From the NCBI GenBank assembly GCA_032718475.1, contig JAUCBJ010008555.1:62001-126000 (forward strand): a stretch of DNA of 64,000 nucleotides, read 5' to 3'. Positions within the stretch are counted from its first letter, which is position 1. Every line of letters starts with the position of its first letter. Source of the DNA: Nemertoderma westbladi (Eukaryota > Xenacoelomorpha > Nemertodermatida > Nemertodermatidae). Shown here one piece after another: positions 11,218-21,709 of this stretch. Below the pieces are notes generated by a model, which saw only the letters and a program-made list of their open reading frames with translations, ran no database searches and was not told where the DNA came from. Made by a program: the position numbers and the translations under genes.

Positions 11218-14200
11218 GTTATTGTCCTGTTTTATAAAACCGGTCCATATCTTCAGGTTATTGTCCTGTTTTATAAAACCGGTCCATACCTTCAGGTTAT
11301 TGTCCTGTTTTATAAAACCGGTCCATACCTTCAGGTTATTGTCCTGTTTTATAAAACCGGTCCATATCTTCAGGTTATTGTCCTGTTTTATAAAACCGGT
11401 CCATATCTTCAGGTTATTGTCCTGTTTTATAAAACCGGTCCATATCTTCAGGTTATTGTCCTGTTTTATAAAACCGGTCCATATCTTCAGGTTATTGTCC
11501 TGTTTTATAAAACCGGTCCATACCTTCAGGTTATTGTCCTGTTTTATAAAACCGGTCCATACCTTCAGGTTATTGTCCTGTTTTATAAAACCGGTCCATA
11601 TATTCAGGTTATTGTCCTGTTTTATAAAACCGGTCCATATCTTCAGGTTATTGTCCTGTTTTATAAAACCGGTCCATATCTTCAGGTTATTGTCCTGTTT
11701 TATAAAACCGGTCCATATCTTCAGGTTATTGTCCTGTTTTATAAAACCGGTTCATATCTTCAGGTTATTGTCCTGTTTTATAAAACCGGTTCATACCTTC
11801 AGGTTATTGTCCTGTTTTATAAAAACGGTCCATATCTATAGGTTATTGTCCTGTTTTATAAAACCGGTCCATATCTTCAGGTTATTGTCCTGTTTTATAA
11901 AACCGGTCCATACCTTCAGGTTATTGTACTGTTTTATAAAACCGGTCCATATATTCAGGTTATTGTCCTGTTTTATAAAACCGGTCCATATCTTCAGGTT
12001 ATTGTCCTGTTTTATAAAACCGGTCCATATCTTCAGGTTATTGTCCTGTTTTATAAAACCGGTCCATATCTTCAGGTTATTGTCCTGTTTTATAAAACCG
12101 GTCCATATCTTCAGGTTATTGTCCTGTTTTATAAAACCGGTCCATATCTTCAGGTTATTGTCCTGTTTTATAAAACCGGTCCATATCTTCAGGTTATTGT
12201 CCTGTTTTATAAAACCGGTCCATATCTTCAGGTTATTGTCCTGTTTTATAAAACCGGTCCATATCTTCAGGTTATTGTCCTGTTTTATAAAACCGGTCCA
12301 TACCTTCAGGTTATTGTCCTGTTTTATTAAACCGGTCCATATATTCAGGTTATTGTCCTGTTTTATAAAACCGGTCCATATCTTCAGGTTATTGTCCTGT
12401 TTTATAAAACCGGTCCATATCTTCAGGTTATTGTCCTGTTTTATAAAACCGGTCCATATCTTCAGGTTATTGTCCTGTTTTATAAAACCGGTCCATATCT
12501 TCAGGTTATTGTCCTGTTTTATAAAACCGGTCCATATCTTCAGGTTATTGTCCTGTTTTATAAAACCGGTCCATATCTTCAGGTTATTGTCCTGTTTTAT
12601 AAAACCGGTCCATATCTTCAGGTTATTGTCCTGTTTTATAAAACCGGTCCATATCTTCAGGTTATTGTCCTGTTTTATAAAACCGGTCCATATATTCAGG
12701 TTATTGTCCTGTTTTATAAAACCGGTCCATATCTTCAGGTTATTGTCCTGTTTTATAAAACCGGTCCATATCTTCAGGTTATTGTCCTGTTTTATAAAAC
12801 CGGTCCATATCTTCAGGTTATTGTCCTGTTTTATAAAACCGGTCCATATCTTCAGGTTATTGTCCTGTTTTATAAAACCGGTCCATATCTTCAGGTTATT
12901 GTCCTGTTTTATAAAACCGGTCCATATCTTCAGGTTATTGTCCTGTTTTATAAAACCAGTCCATATCTTCAGGTTATTGTCCTCTTTTATAAAACCGGTC
13001 CATATATTCAGGTTATTGTCCTGTTTTATAAAACCAGTCCATATCTTCAGGTTATTGTCCTGTTTTATAAAACCGGTCCATATCTTCAGGTTATTGTCCT
13101 GTTTTATAAAACCGGTCCATATATTCAGGTTATTGTCCTGTTTTATAAAACCGGTCCATATATTCAGGTTATTGTCCTGTTTTATAAAACCGGTCCATAT
13201 CTTCAGGTTATTGTCCTGTTTTATAAAACCGGTCCATATCTTCAGGTTATTGTCCTGTTTTATAAAACCGGTCCATATCTTCAGGTTATTGTCCTGTTTT
13301 ATAAAACCGGTCCATACCTTCAGATTATTGTCCTGTTTTATAAAACCGGTCCATATATTCAGGTTATTGTCCTGTTTTATAAAACCGGTCCATATCTTCA
13401 GGTTATTGTCCTGTTTTATAAAACCGGTCCATATCTTCAGGTTATTGTCCTGTTTTATAAAACCGGTCCATATCTTCAGGTTATTGTCCTGTTTTATAAA
13501 ACCGGTCCATATCTTCAGGTTATTGTCCTGTTTTATAAAACCGGTCCATATCTTCAGGTTATTGTCCTGTTTTATAAAACCGGTCCATATCTTCAGGTTA
13601 TTGTCCTGTTTTATAAAACCGGTCCATATCTTCAGGTTATTGTCCTGTTTTATAAAACCGGTCCATATATTCAGGTTATTGTCCTGTTTTATAAAACCGG
13701 TCCATATCTTCAGGTTATTGTCCTGTTTTATAAAACCGGTCCATATCTTCAGGTTATTGTCCTGTTTTATAAAACCGGTCCATATCTTCAGGTTATTGTC
13801 CTGTTTTATAAAACCGGTCCATATCTTCAGGTTATTGTCCTGTTTTATAAAACCGGTCCATACCTTCAGGTTATTGTCCTGTTTTATAAAACCGGTCCAT
13901 ATCTTCAGGTTACTGTCCTGTTTTATAAAACCGGTCCATATCTTCAGGTTATTGTCCTGTTTTATAAAACCGGTCCATACCTTCAGGTTATTGTCCTGTT
14001 TTATAAAACCGGTCCATATATTCCTGGTTATTGTCCTGTTTTATAAAACCGGTCCATATCTTCAGGTTATTGTCCTGTTTTATAAAACCGGTCCATATCT
14101 TCAGGTTATTGTCCTGTTTTATAAAACCGGTCCATATCTTCAGGTTATTGTCCTGTTTTATAAAACCGGTCCATATCTTCAGGTTATTGTCCTGTTTTAT

Positions 14201-14345
14201 AAAACCGGTCCATATCTTCAGGTTATTGTCCTGTTTTATAAAACCGGTCCATATCTTCAGGTTATTGTCCTGTTTTATAAAACCGGTCCATATCTTCAGG
14301 GAATTGTCCTGCTTTATAAAACTGGTCCATATCTTCAGGTTATTG
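11218..14345. repeat. 39-bp minisatellite with an acceptor-like TCTTCAG in every unit (about 80 copies)
   Basis: Follows the 52-bp array after a 24-bp spacer and ends about 54 bases before the acceptor of exon 11. Units read TTATTGTCCTGTTTTATAAA and then a block ending CCATATCTTCAG. The 39-bp period keeps two plus-strand frames open over long stretches (11222-14377 is one). These are repeat artefacts and not genes. Together with the 52-bp array it makes up almost all of the 5.1-kb intron. Confidence 0.96.
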
Positions 14346-14399
14346 TCCCTTTTTATAGAAACTGTTCAACGCTTTAGTATTTTCTTTACTGTGTTACAG

Positions 14400-14561
14400 A
14401 GCCAGGCCCCTGCCACAATCACGACTGCTCCAGCCCAATCGGTTCGGTTTGTGTTGAGGTTGACGGAGCTGCTGTCTGCGAATGTCCACCGGGTACAATA
14501 TATATAGAGGCTACGGATGAGTGCTTTATAGACGACCCATGCGCCGCTCTAAACGAACCAC
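14400..14561 (+). CDS. EGF mosaic gene, exon 11: EGF/follistatin-like module
   Basis: Acceptor GTGTTACAG ends at 14399; donor GTAAGT at 14562. Reads EPGPCHNHDCSSPIGSVC with VCECPPGT, an EGF-like module with shortened first loops, then a new module starting DECFIDDPC. Phase 1 to phase 1. Confidence 0.85.
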
Positions 14562-14785
14562 GTAAGTTATCAGTTCACGGTCACGGTAAATGCGACACGT
14601 CATTGGCTATTATATAAGTTCTTACGTGTGTTTGATAGGTGATTGGTTTTCTTACAAATGGTTGTCATATACAGTACTGTGGGATTGATTTGTATTATGA
14701 CATTTACCAAACTAAAATACGTAAAAGTAACAGTAAACTACTTATTTACACTGTAATAAATTGTTTAATATACTTTCACTTTCAG

Positions 14786-14902
14786 CTGGACAATGCGGAG
14801 GTGTAGCCAATGCGGAATGCGTTGCCCTAGGCGACGGTAGTGGTGGTACTACATGTGTATGTAAGGCAGGATTCAGCGGTGACCCAGAAGTCTCTTGTGA
14901 TC
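14786..14902 (+). CDS. EGF mosaic gene, exon 12: EGF-like
   Basis: Acceptor CACTTTCAG ends at 14785; donor GTAAGT at 14903. Contains GQCGGVANAEC and TTCVCKAGFSGDPEVSC, completing the EGF opened in exon 11. Phase 1 to phase 1. Confidence 0.9.
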
Positions 14903-15209
14903 GTAAGTGAACTATTGTTTTACTTACCTGTTGAACTACTCGAAATGTCCAGTAATTTTAATTCGCAAATAATGGTCTATAAAGTTAGAGTATAGGTTTA
15001 TAGTATTTTCTACCGTATTCTAGATGAAATTTAGAATAAGTCATTAAAAGTGCGTTACCAATCTTGATATCGTATTTCCGATTGGACTACAAAATATATC
15101 TTTAGAACGTATTACTTTATATAGCCTCTGTCACCCACTGTGGTTAACCCAACTATCACCTGTCCTCCTCCCAACCAATAGTTCTAGAACGTGGTATTTT
15201 ATGTTGCAG

Positions 15210-15344
15210 CTGACCCCAGTTGCGGGGGCGACCCATCTACAACGTGTCCACCCAACGAGTCCTGCATTGGATTGGACGCCAACAACAATCCAATATGCGT
15301 ATGTTTCCCAGGGTTCACCCGCAATGCTGCCGGAATTTGTGAGG
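15210..15344 (+). CDS. EGF mosaic gene, exon 13: EGF-like
   Basis: Acceptor ATGTTGCAG ends at 15209; donor GTAAGA at 15345. Contains DPSCGGDPSTTCPPNESC and ICVCFPGF. Phase 1 to phase 1. Confidence 0.9.
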
Positions 15345-15615
15345 GTAAGAATGTTGAAACATATTAAATATACAGGATAATTAATAATCATTTAATTATT
15401 AATAAATATTCTAGAACCCATGTTCAAAGAATCAAATACTTCAAACCCCAAATCCCATGTTAAAACATAATATATTAACTATGGTTTAATAGGCCTAAAT
15501 AAAAATGACTAAAGATTTGTTAATTAAAATTATGAATTTGGTGCCTTTTAAATCACATAACTTGTTTTGTAATTAAATTTAAACACAAAAATAATCAAAA
15601 ATTTATCCCTTTTAG

Positions 15616-15747
15616 ATGACGATGAATGTGCTGATTCGCCTAACGGTAACGCCGATTGCCATGACAACGCCCACTGTGTGAATACTCCAGGAGGATATTA
15701 CTGCGAATGTAATGAAGGATATGTTGGAGACGGCCACGAATGTGTTG
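15616..15747 (+). CDS. EGF mosaic gene, exon 14: calcium-binding EGF
   Basis: Acceptor CCTTTTAG ends at 15615; donor GTAAGT at 15748. Begins DDDEC, with VNTPGGYYCEC and a VGDGHEC end. Phase 1 to phase 1. Confidence 0.93.
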
Positions 15748-15971
15748 GTAAGTAATTACTACGACTTACTATAGGAAATACAAATTCAAAAAACAAAAAA
15801 TACAACCTGTTCCTTTCCCTAAATTCGGTAATAATCAATGTCGATTGGCCTATATAAATATGTGATTTGCTTCAATAATTATTCCTCCCAGTCTCAACTA
15901 AGTCTATAATGTATGAGTTGAGTTACTGACATTAGCCGGCCGATTCAGTAATTATTTCCCTCCCGTTTCAG

Positions 15972-16223
15972 ACGAGAACGAATGTAACCGACCAGTGAAC
16001 CCGTGTCCCGGAGACTCGCAATGTATCAACAAACCCGACGGCTACGTGTGTCTCTGTCCGGAGGGCTACCACCCCCGACCCAACGGCGGTTGCGATGACG
16101 ACAACGAGTGCGTGATGCAGACCCACAACTGCGACGCAAACTCGGAGGTCTGCGTGAATTACGAGGGAGGATTCAGCTGCGAGTGCGCCACGGGATACGT
16201 CCCGACAGCCAATGGATGCCAAG
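15972..16223 (+). CDS. EGF mosaic gene, exon 15: two EGF modules
   Basis: Acceptor CCGTTTCAG ends at 15971; donor GTGAGA at 16224. Two complete modules, DENEC... and DNEC..., the second ending ANGCQ. GC-rich like the other exons. Phase 1 to phase 1. Confidence 0.93.
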
Positions 16224-16310
16224 GTGAGATACTATAATACAATCCAACAATCCAAGGTAAGATACCGTTTCTACTCAAAAGATAGCCAATAGAATCGAAG
16301 GTAAGATAGG
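16224..16310. repeat. low-copy decayed duplication of the exon 15 donor
   Basis: After the real donor (CCAAGGTGAGATAC) two further donor-like copies occur: ATCCAAGGTAAGATACC near 16251-16267 and CCAATAGAATCGAAGGTAAG near 16284-16303. The last one also matches the exon sequence CCAATGGATGCCAAG before the true donor. Confidence 0.6.
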
Positions 16311-16541
16311 ATTTTGTTGTTACCATAACGATGAGAGAAGTTCAGATACAGTTTGTCGATAAACAGTTAGTATTTAGGTGCGAAGAATTCGAATTCATAA
16401 TATATTCTGATTAAGATTGTCTTCCTTCAGGTACCAAAAGAGGAAGTTAAGATACGTATTGTCACTGATCTGTCAATTAGAGTGTTGGAGTTGCATCTTA
16501 TATTATTTTATATTTTATCTCTGTAATTTGCTCCCCAACAG

Positions 16542-16661
16542 ACGTCAACGAATGTAACGCGGCTGACGTCTGCGGATTGATTGGAATTTGTACAAACAGC
16601 TTGGGATCCTATTACTGTGACTGTCCCCAAGGATACAGACGTGTTGGCAGCGCCTGTGAAG
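16542..16661 (+). CDS. EGF mosaic gene, exon 16: calcium-binding EGF
   Basis: Acceptor CCCCAACAG ends at 16541; donor GTAAAT at 16662. Begins DVNEC with TNSLGSYYCDC and ends SACE. Phase 1 to phase 1. Confidence 0.92.
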
Positions 16662-16955
16662 GTAAATTATTCTTTAAGATATTGTGTGAAGAGTGGGAAG
16701 TGTTAACTTAGGTTTTTTTTACGTGACGTCTAGCTAGTGATACTTAGCAAATGAACAAAATATATTACAGCATCATCTTTTATAATTTTTGACAGTAAAC
16801 GTTCCCGCGTGTGGCAAACCAAACGTGACGAACTGGGCAAACCTACACGCCATTGATTATTCACATATCTTTTACATGTGAACATTTGTATCATGCCACT
16901 GATTGGTCACATTATTATAAAGCGTTTATTATTTGTTGTAACTGCTCCTACCCAG

Positions 16956-17229
16956 ATATCGACGAGTGCAGTGAACCCGATGGTAGCGCGTACGCCGACG
17001 ATTGCGAGTCCACCGCGATGTGCGTCAACGACCCGGGCAGCTTCCATTGCGTCTGTAACCCCGGTTACACGGGGTCCCCCTGCGCCGACGTCGACGAGTG
17101 TTCCGGATCCGCTGTCTGTGACGTCAACGCGATCTGCGAGAACCGCGACGGCTCCTACAGCTGCCAGTGTATGGAAGGTTTCGACGGTGATGGTTCGACT
17201 TGCGTCGATGTCAACGAATGTCAGATAAT
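16956..17229 (+). CDS. EGF mosaic gene, exon 17: two EGF modules plus start of a third
   Basis: Acceptor CTACCCAG ends at 16955; donor GTGAGT at 17230. Begins DIDEC, then DVDEC and DVNEC. Ends in phase 2, continued by exon 18. GC-rich coding sequence. Confidence 0.92.
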
Positions 17230-17299
17230 GTGAGTCCCATTTGTACTGGGGACGCAAATTGCCGGGCTACAATATAATTCCAAGTAGTATTTTCAGGTT

Positions 17300-17610
17300 T
17301 ACCTTCTATCTGAGCTGCTATAAGAATGGTTAGAGCTTCAAACTTCCAAACTGGTGGTCACCTGTTCGATCCCACATCAATGCCAACTTGACTAAACTGT
17401 CTCCAAAACAAATTAAAGACTGTCTGTGCAATAGAACTGAATTAAATAGAAAGGCTAGGGTCAGGGGAGAGTGGCTGAACCGATTAGCTCTACTGTAGAG
17501 GCCTGATAGGCCGAAACGTACGTATAGCTCTGGTTCAATCCCCCCCCCCCCCCCCCTCCTTCTTCCTTTAATTTTTCTCATTTTTTTCCATTTATGAACA
17601 ACTTATTACA
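17300..17610. repeat. SINE/MITE-like repeat related to the element at 49,036-49,260
   Basis: Has an A-box-like TGGTTAGAGCT at 17327 and a B-box-like GTTCGATCCC at 17364-17373, then a conserved core GAGGCCTGATAGGCCGAAAC near 17500. A closely similar core occurs in reverse orientation near 49,120. A long C run follows at 17540-17556. Boundaries are approximate. Confidence 0.55.
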
Positions 17611-17705
17611 ATATCATTTAACAGCTCAACTACAATTCATTTATTTAATCAAAGTTGCAATAGGAGCGTTATTGTTTGAGCCTATTATTTAATTTTGTAT
17701 TGCAG

Positions 17706-17935
17706 CGCCGACTTATGCGGAATGTTTAGCAACTCTCATTGCGAGAACACAATAGGAAGTTACGAGTGCATCTGCAATGCCGGTTTCAACCAAGATAAGA
17801 ACTGCGACGATATAAACGAATGCGAGAACGGCCAACACGACTGTCACGTAGACGCCTATTGCGTGAATACAAACGGAGGATACAACTGTGTCTGTAGGGA
17901 TGGGTACGAAGGCGACGGGCGTATACAGTGCAACA
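17706..17935 (+). CDS. EGF mosaic gene, exon 18: two EGF modules
   Basis: Acceptor GTATTGCAG ends at 17705; donor GTTAGT at 17936. Phase 2 in, phase 1 out. Completes one EGF and adds DINEC... ending GRIQCN. Its last 22 or so bases are the seed of the next array. Reading past the donor gives an immediate stop (AGT TAG). Confidence 0.92.
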
Positions 17936-19120
17936 GTTAGTCACATAAGTATAGCTGTGCGTATATAGTGCAACAGTTAGTCACCTAAGTATATAGACGG
18001 GCGTATACAGTGCAGCAGTTAGTCACATAAGTATAGACGGACGTATATAGTGCAACAGTTAGTCACATAAGTATAGCTGTGCGTATATAGTGCAACAGTT
18101 AGTCACCTAAGTATATAGACGGGCGTATACAGTGCAGCAGTTAGTCACATAAGTATATATACGGGCGTATATAGTGCAACAGTTAGTCACACAAGTATAG
18201 ACGAGCGTATACAGTGCAACTGTTAGTAATATAAGTATAGGCGGACGTGTACAGTGCAACAGTTAGTCACACAAGTATAGACGAGCGTATACAGTGCAAC
18301 TGTTAGTAACACAAGTATAGACGGACGTATATAGTGCAACAGTTAGTCACACAAGTATAGACGGACGTATATAGTGCAACAGTTAGTCACTTAAGTATAG
18401 ACATGCGTATATATTGCAACAGAGTATAGACGGGCGTATATAATGCAACAGTTAGTCACTTAAGTATAGACGGGCGTATATAGTGCAACATTTAGTCACA
18501 CAAGTATAGACGGACGTATATAGTGCAACAGTTAGTCACACAAGTATAGACGGACGTATATAGTGCAACAGTTAGTCACTTAAGTATAGACGGGCGTATA
18601 TAGTGCAACAGTTAGTCACACAAGTATAGACGGTCGTATATAGTGCAACAGTTAGTCACTTAAGTATAGACATGCGTATATAGTGCAACAGAGTATAGAC
18701 GGGCGTATATAATGCAACAGTTAGTCACACAAGTATAGACGGACGTATATAGTGCAACAGTTAGTCACACAAGTATAGACGGACGTATATAGTGCAACAG
18801 TTAGTCACTTAAGTATAGACATGCGTATATAGTGCAACAGTTATAGTCACACAAGTATAGACTGACGTATATAGTGCAACAGTTAGTCACATAAGTATAG
18901 ACGGACGTATACAGTGCAACTGTTGGTAACATAAGTATAGACGGACGTATATAGTGCAACTGTTGGTAACATAAGTAGGCGGACGTGTACAGTGCAACAG
19001 TTAGTCACATAAGTATAGACGGGCGTGTACAATACAACAGTTAGTTACTTAAGTATAGACGGACGTATATAGTGCAATAGTTAGTCACACAAGTATAGAC
19101 GGGCGTATATAGTGCAACAA
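17936..19120. repeat. 40-bp minisatellite with a 5' splice donor in every unit, left part (about 30 copies)
   Basis: Begins at the donor of exon 18. Units contain CGTATATAGTGCAACA (exon end) plus GTTAGTCAC (donor). More diverged than the other arrays. It breaks off at about 19120 where mobile DNA begins and resumes at 37372. Confidence 0.95.
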
Positions 19121-19444
19121 CTCCCTTTTCCTTTCTTTTTACTGTAGGCCTACCGGTATTGGTATACAATTAATTACCCCCAGTTAAGTTTAAATTACTC
19201 CAAGTACCGTTTTTCTACATCGTATATACCACCAGTCAGGCAGTACCGTTTTCTATATCGTACATACACACTTACCGGTATTAATATATAAATGTTATTT
19301 TTGTCGAATAATGCCTTTTATACCGGTACTTTGTACCAGTATTCCGGCACAAAATATTTGACCTGCCACACGTAAAAATACACTGTTGACTCTCCCGTGG
19401 GCAGTCATGTGGGGTCTGATACCTGCCTCACTGTTGCTTAAGCG

Positions 19445-19744
19445 TTGGCGTACTGTGCTACAGCCAGTTTCTTGTTGTATAGTGAACTAGAATTATATTG
19501 GGTGATGGTTGTTTTATATTTGTTGTCCGTTTATGTAAGTTGTATTTTGGTTTGTTTATGTAGAAGTACAGTTTTCGTACATAGCCCGACTCGACTGACA
19601 TTGCGCGTTGTTTTATTACTCACAGCCCCATTCCACTGGCCACTTTTTCTTGTTTGTTCAAACTTTAAACTTACTAATAATGCATTATATTGTTTGCAAG
19701 CCAGTAACAACCAAATGTTTCTACATTATCCGACAAAATGTGGC
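19445..19744 (+). pseudogene. 5' part of the 2A-bearing non-LTR element, hydrophobic leader, cut by the Bel/Pao insertion
   Basis: An open frame rich in hydrophobic stretches (an ATG lies near 19504, followed by MVVLYLLSVYVSCILVCLC) reaches the Bel/Pao insertion point. The frame matches that of the endonuclease segment at 31043 onward, but a TAG codon at 31040-31042 lies between them. Part of one former open frame, or a leader separated by the stop. Confidence 0.5.
19740..19744. repeat. target site duplication of the Bel/Pao element (left copy)
   Basis: GTGGC immediately left of the LTR at 19745. The same five bases follow the other LTR at 31032-31036. Five bases is a usual length for Bel/Pao integration. 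Confidence 0.93.
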
Positions 19745-21495
19745 TGTCTATCATTGGGACACTCAAGGGAGGTTTCGGTTGCAAAATTGAGTTTCTTTAT
19801 TAACGCGCTCGCATTCAATCGTTTTGTATTTACAAATTACGGGCAGTTATGATAATGAAATATGGACAATAAAAGCACTAATAAATAACATAATATATTT
19901 CGATAACGTAGTAAAAATATGGATAAAATAAGGGGAGGGGAAATGAATGAATCATTTACTTCGAGTATATGTGGTTACAAATATCAGCAGAAATAAAGTG
20001 TTATATCAAAGTAAATGAAATGGGACGAATGAAAAGGCGTGCAAGTGAGTGGACGGGAGCGGGCGAGCGAGCGAGCGAGCGAGCGAGCGAGCGAGCGGTA
20101 AAAAACAATTTGTGACAACCGGTGGAGAAAATAGGAAGACTGACGAAATTGCTCAGAATGAAGTATTAGTATATAATGGTAAATTATTACATCGCGAGGT
20201 GATAACAGGAGGTCAAGATGCTGAATGGAGGGGGTCAGGCCTAAAACATGAGGTTTGCATTGATGTAACACATGACAGGCATACTAGGGCTAACAAATTA
20301 GTAGATTCGACCAATGAATGTGCAGAGATTCAATAATTCTGTTTGAGGTTGATGGGCGTTGTGAAGGGTTATATTATTAATTATATAATATAATGTCAGT
20401 ATATATCGAGAGGGGGGTGGTTATATGAGTGAACATGTGGCATCCCGCTTTCACCTGGGGCCACTTACAGTACTTGATAATGTTAGTGGGACTGAGGGGG
20501 GGTTTATTATATGAATGAAATGTGGAATCCCGCTGTAACCCGAGTCCACGTACTGTACAAAATGATCATGTTAGTAAGACAAGACTTGGGGGGTTTATTA
20601 TATGAATGAAATGTGGAATCCCGCTGTAACCCGAGTCCACGTACTGTACGAAATGATCATGTTAGTAAGATGGATGGGTGTGTCGTACGTATTTTGATGA
20701 TTTAAATGGTCAGATTATATTGAGGGTGCCGCACCAAGTCAAGGAATTTTGTTAGTTTCTGCTATAGATAGACTGGTCAATCTACGGGAATGAAAGTCTA
20801 GTTTTTCGGTATGTGTGTGTACAAGTATGCAAACATGCGAACCTTTTGATTAACATACCGGCGACAACAATGACATAATTTGGGGACGAAGTGAGTATTA
20901 CAATTTTGGGACAAAACGATAAATACATAACTGAGGCGAAAATAAGAGAGGACAGGGCGTCAAGTACTAACACAATCAACTCACGTGTAGAGTTAGTAAG
21001 AAAGTGAAAGTAATTGAGAGGGTGAGGTCAAGTACTAGCACTAACAACTCGCGATCGGAGTTAGTAAGAAAGTGAAAGTAATTGAGAGGGTGAGGTCGAG
21101 TACTACCACAATTAACTCACGTGTGGAGTTAGTAAGAAAGTGAAAGTAATTGAGAGGGTGAGGTCGAGTACTACCACAATCAACTCACGTGTGGAGTTAG
21201 TAAGAAAGTGAAAGTAATTGAGAGGGTGAGGTCGAGTACTACCACAATCAACTCACGTGTGGAGTTAGTAAGAAAGTGAAAGTAATTGAGAGGGTGAGGT
21301 CAAGTACTAGCACTAACAACTCGCGATCGGAGTTAGTAAGAAAGTGAAGTAATTAACACAGAGTGAGAGAGAGAGTGAGAGAGAGACAGGGAGAGAGAGA
21401 GAGAAATCGATTAAAGGCGGGTAAAGCGAGTGAGGTAAAGTAAATCGAGTGATATAAAGTGAATGTTAAAGGAAATGTTAGAGCGTTGGTTGACA
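19745..21495 (-). repeat. Bel/Pao 3' LTR
   Basis: Starts TGTCTATC and ends GGTTGACA on the plus strand. It contains (GCGA)n near 20065-20097, a two-copy block (20500-20665) and a run of about five 60-70-bp repeats ending AAAGTGAAAGTAATTGAGAG (20985-21350). Being the downstream LTR on the minus strand, it would supply the polyadenylation site. Confidence 0.95.
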
Positions 21496-21508
21496 CACCG
21501 CCCCTCTT
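21496..21508 (-). other. polypurine tract of the Bel/Pao element
   Basis: On the minus strand the bases next to the 3' LTR read AAGAGGGGCGGTG, a purine-rich tract in the position expected for plus-strand DNA priming. Confidence 0.65.
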
Positions 21509-21709
21509 GGCAGGGAGTGCCAAAATGAGACATAGGAAAACCAACGCGATATAGATAGTGATAGGGTGTAAGGAAATACTCAACCGCCACCATACTAAAG
21601 GGTTAATATCAACAACGAGTTAGTACGTGTGAGATAATGAGAGAGTTCCATGTTCGAGGCGACGCGACATCGAATTTGAGTTCGAAACAATGTTACATCG
21701 AGTTTGTGT

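Noticed and set aside
11188-14507. 1,051-codon and shorter plus-strand frames as proteins
   Set aside because: Pure 39-bp tandem repeat inside an intron; no start context, domain or codon signal.
19445-19852. 135-codon frame as an independent membrane protein gene
   Set aside because: It crosses the Bel/Pao LTR border at 19745; the part before it continues in phase with the 2A-bearing element after the insertion.
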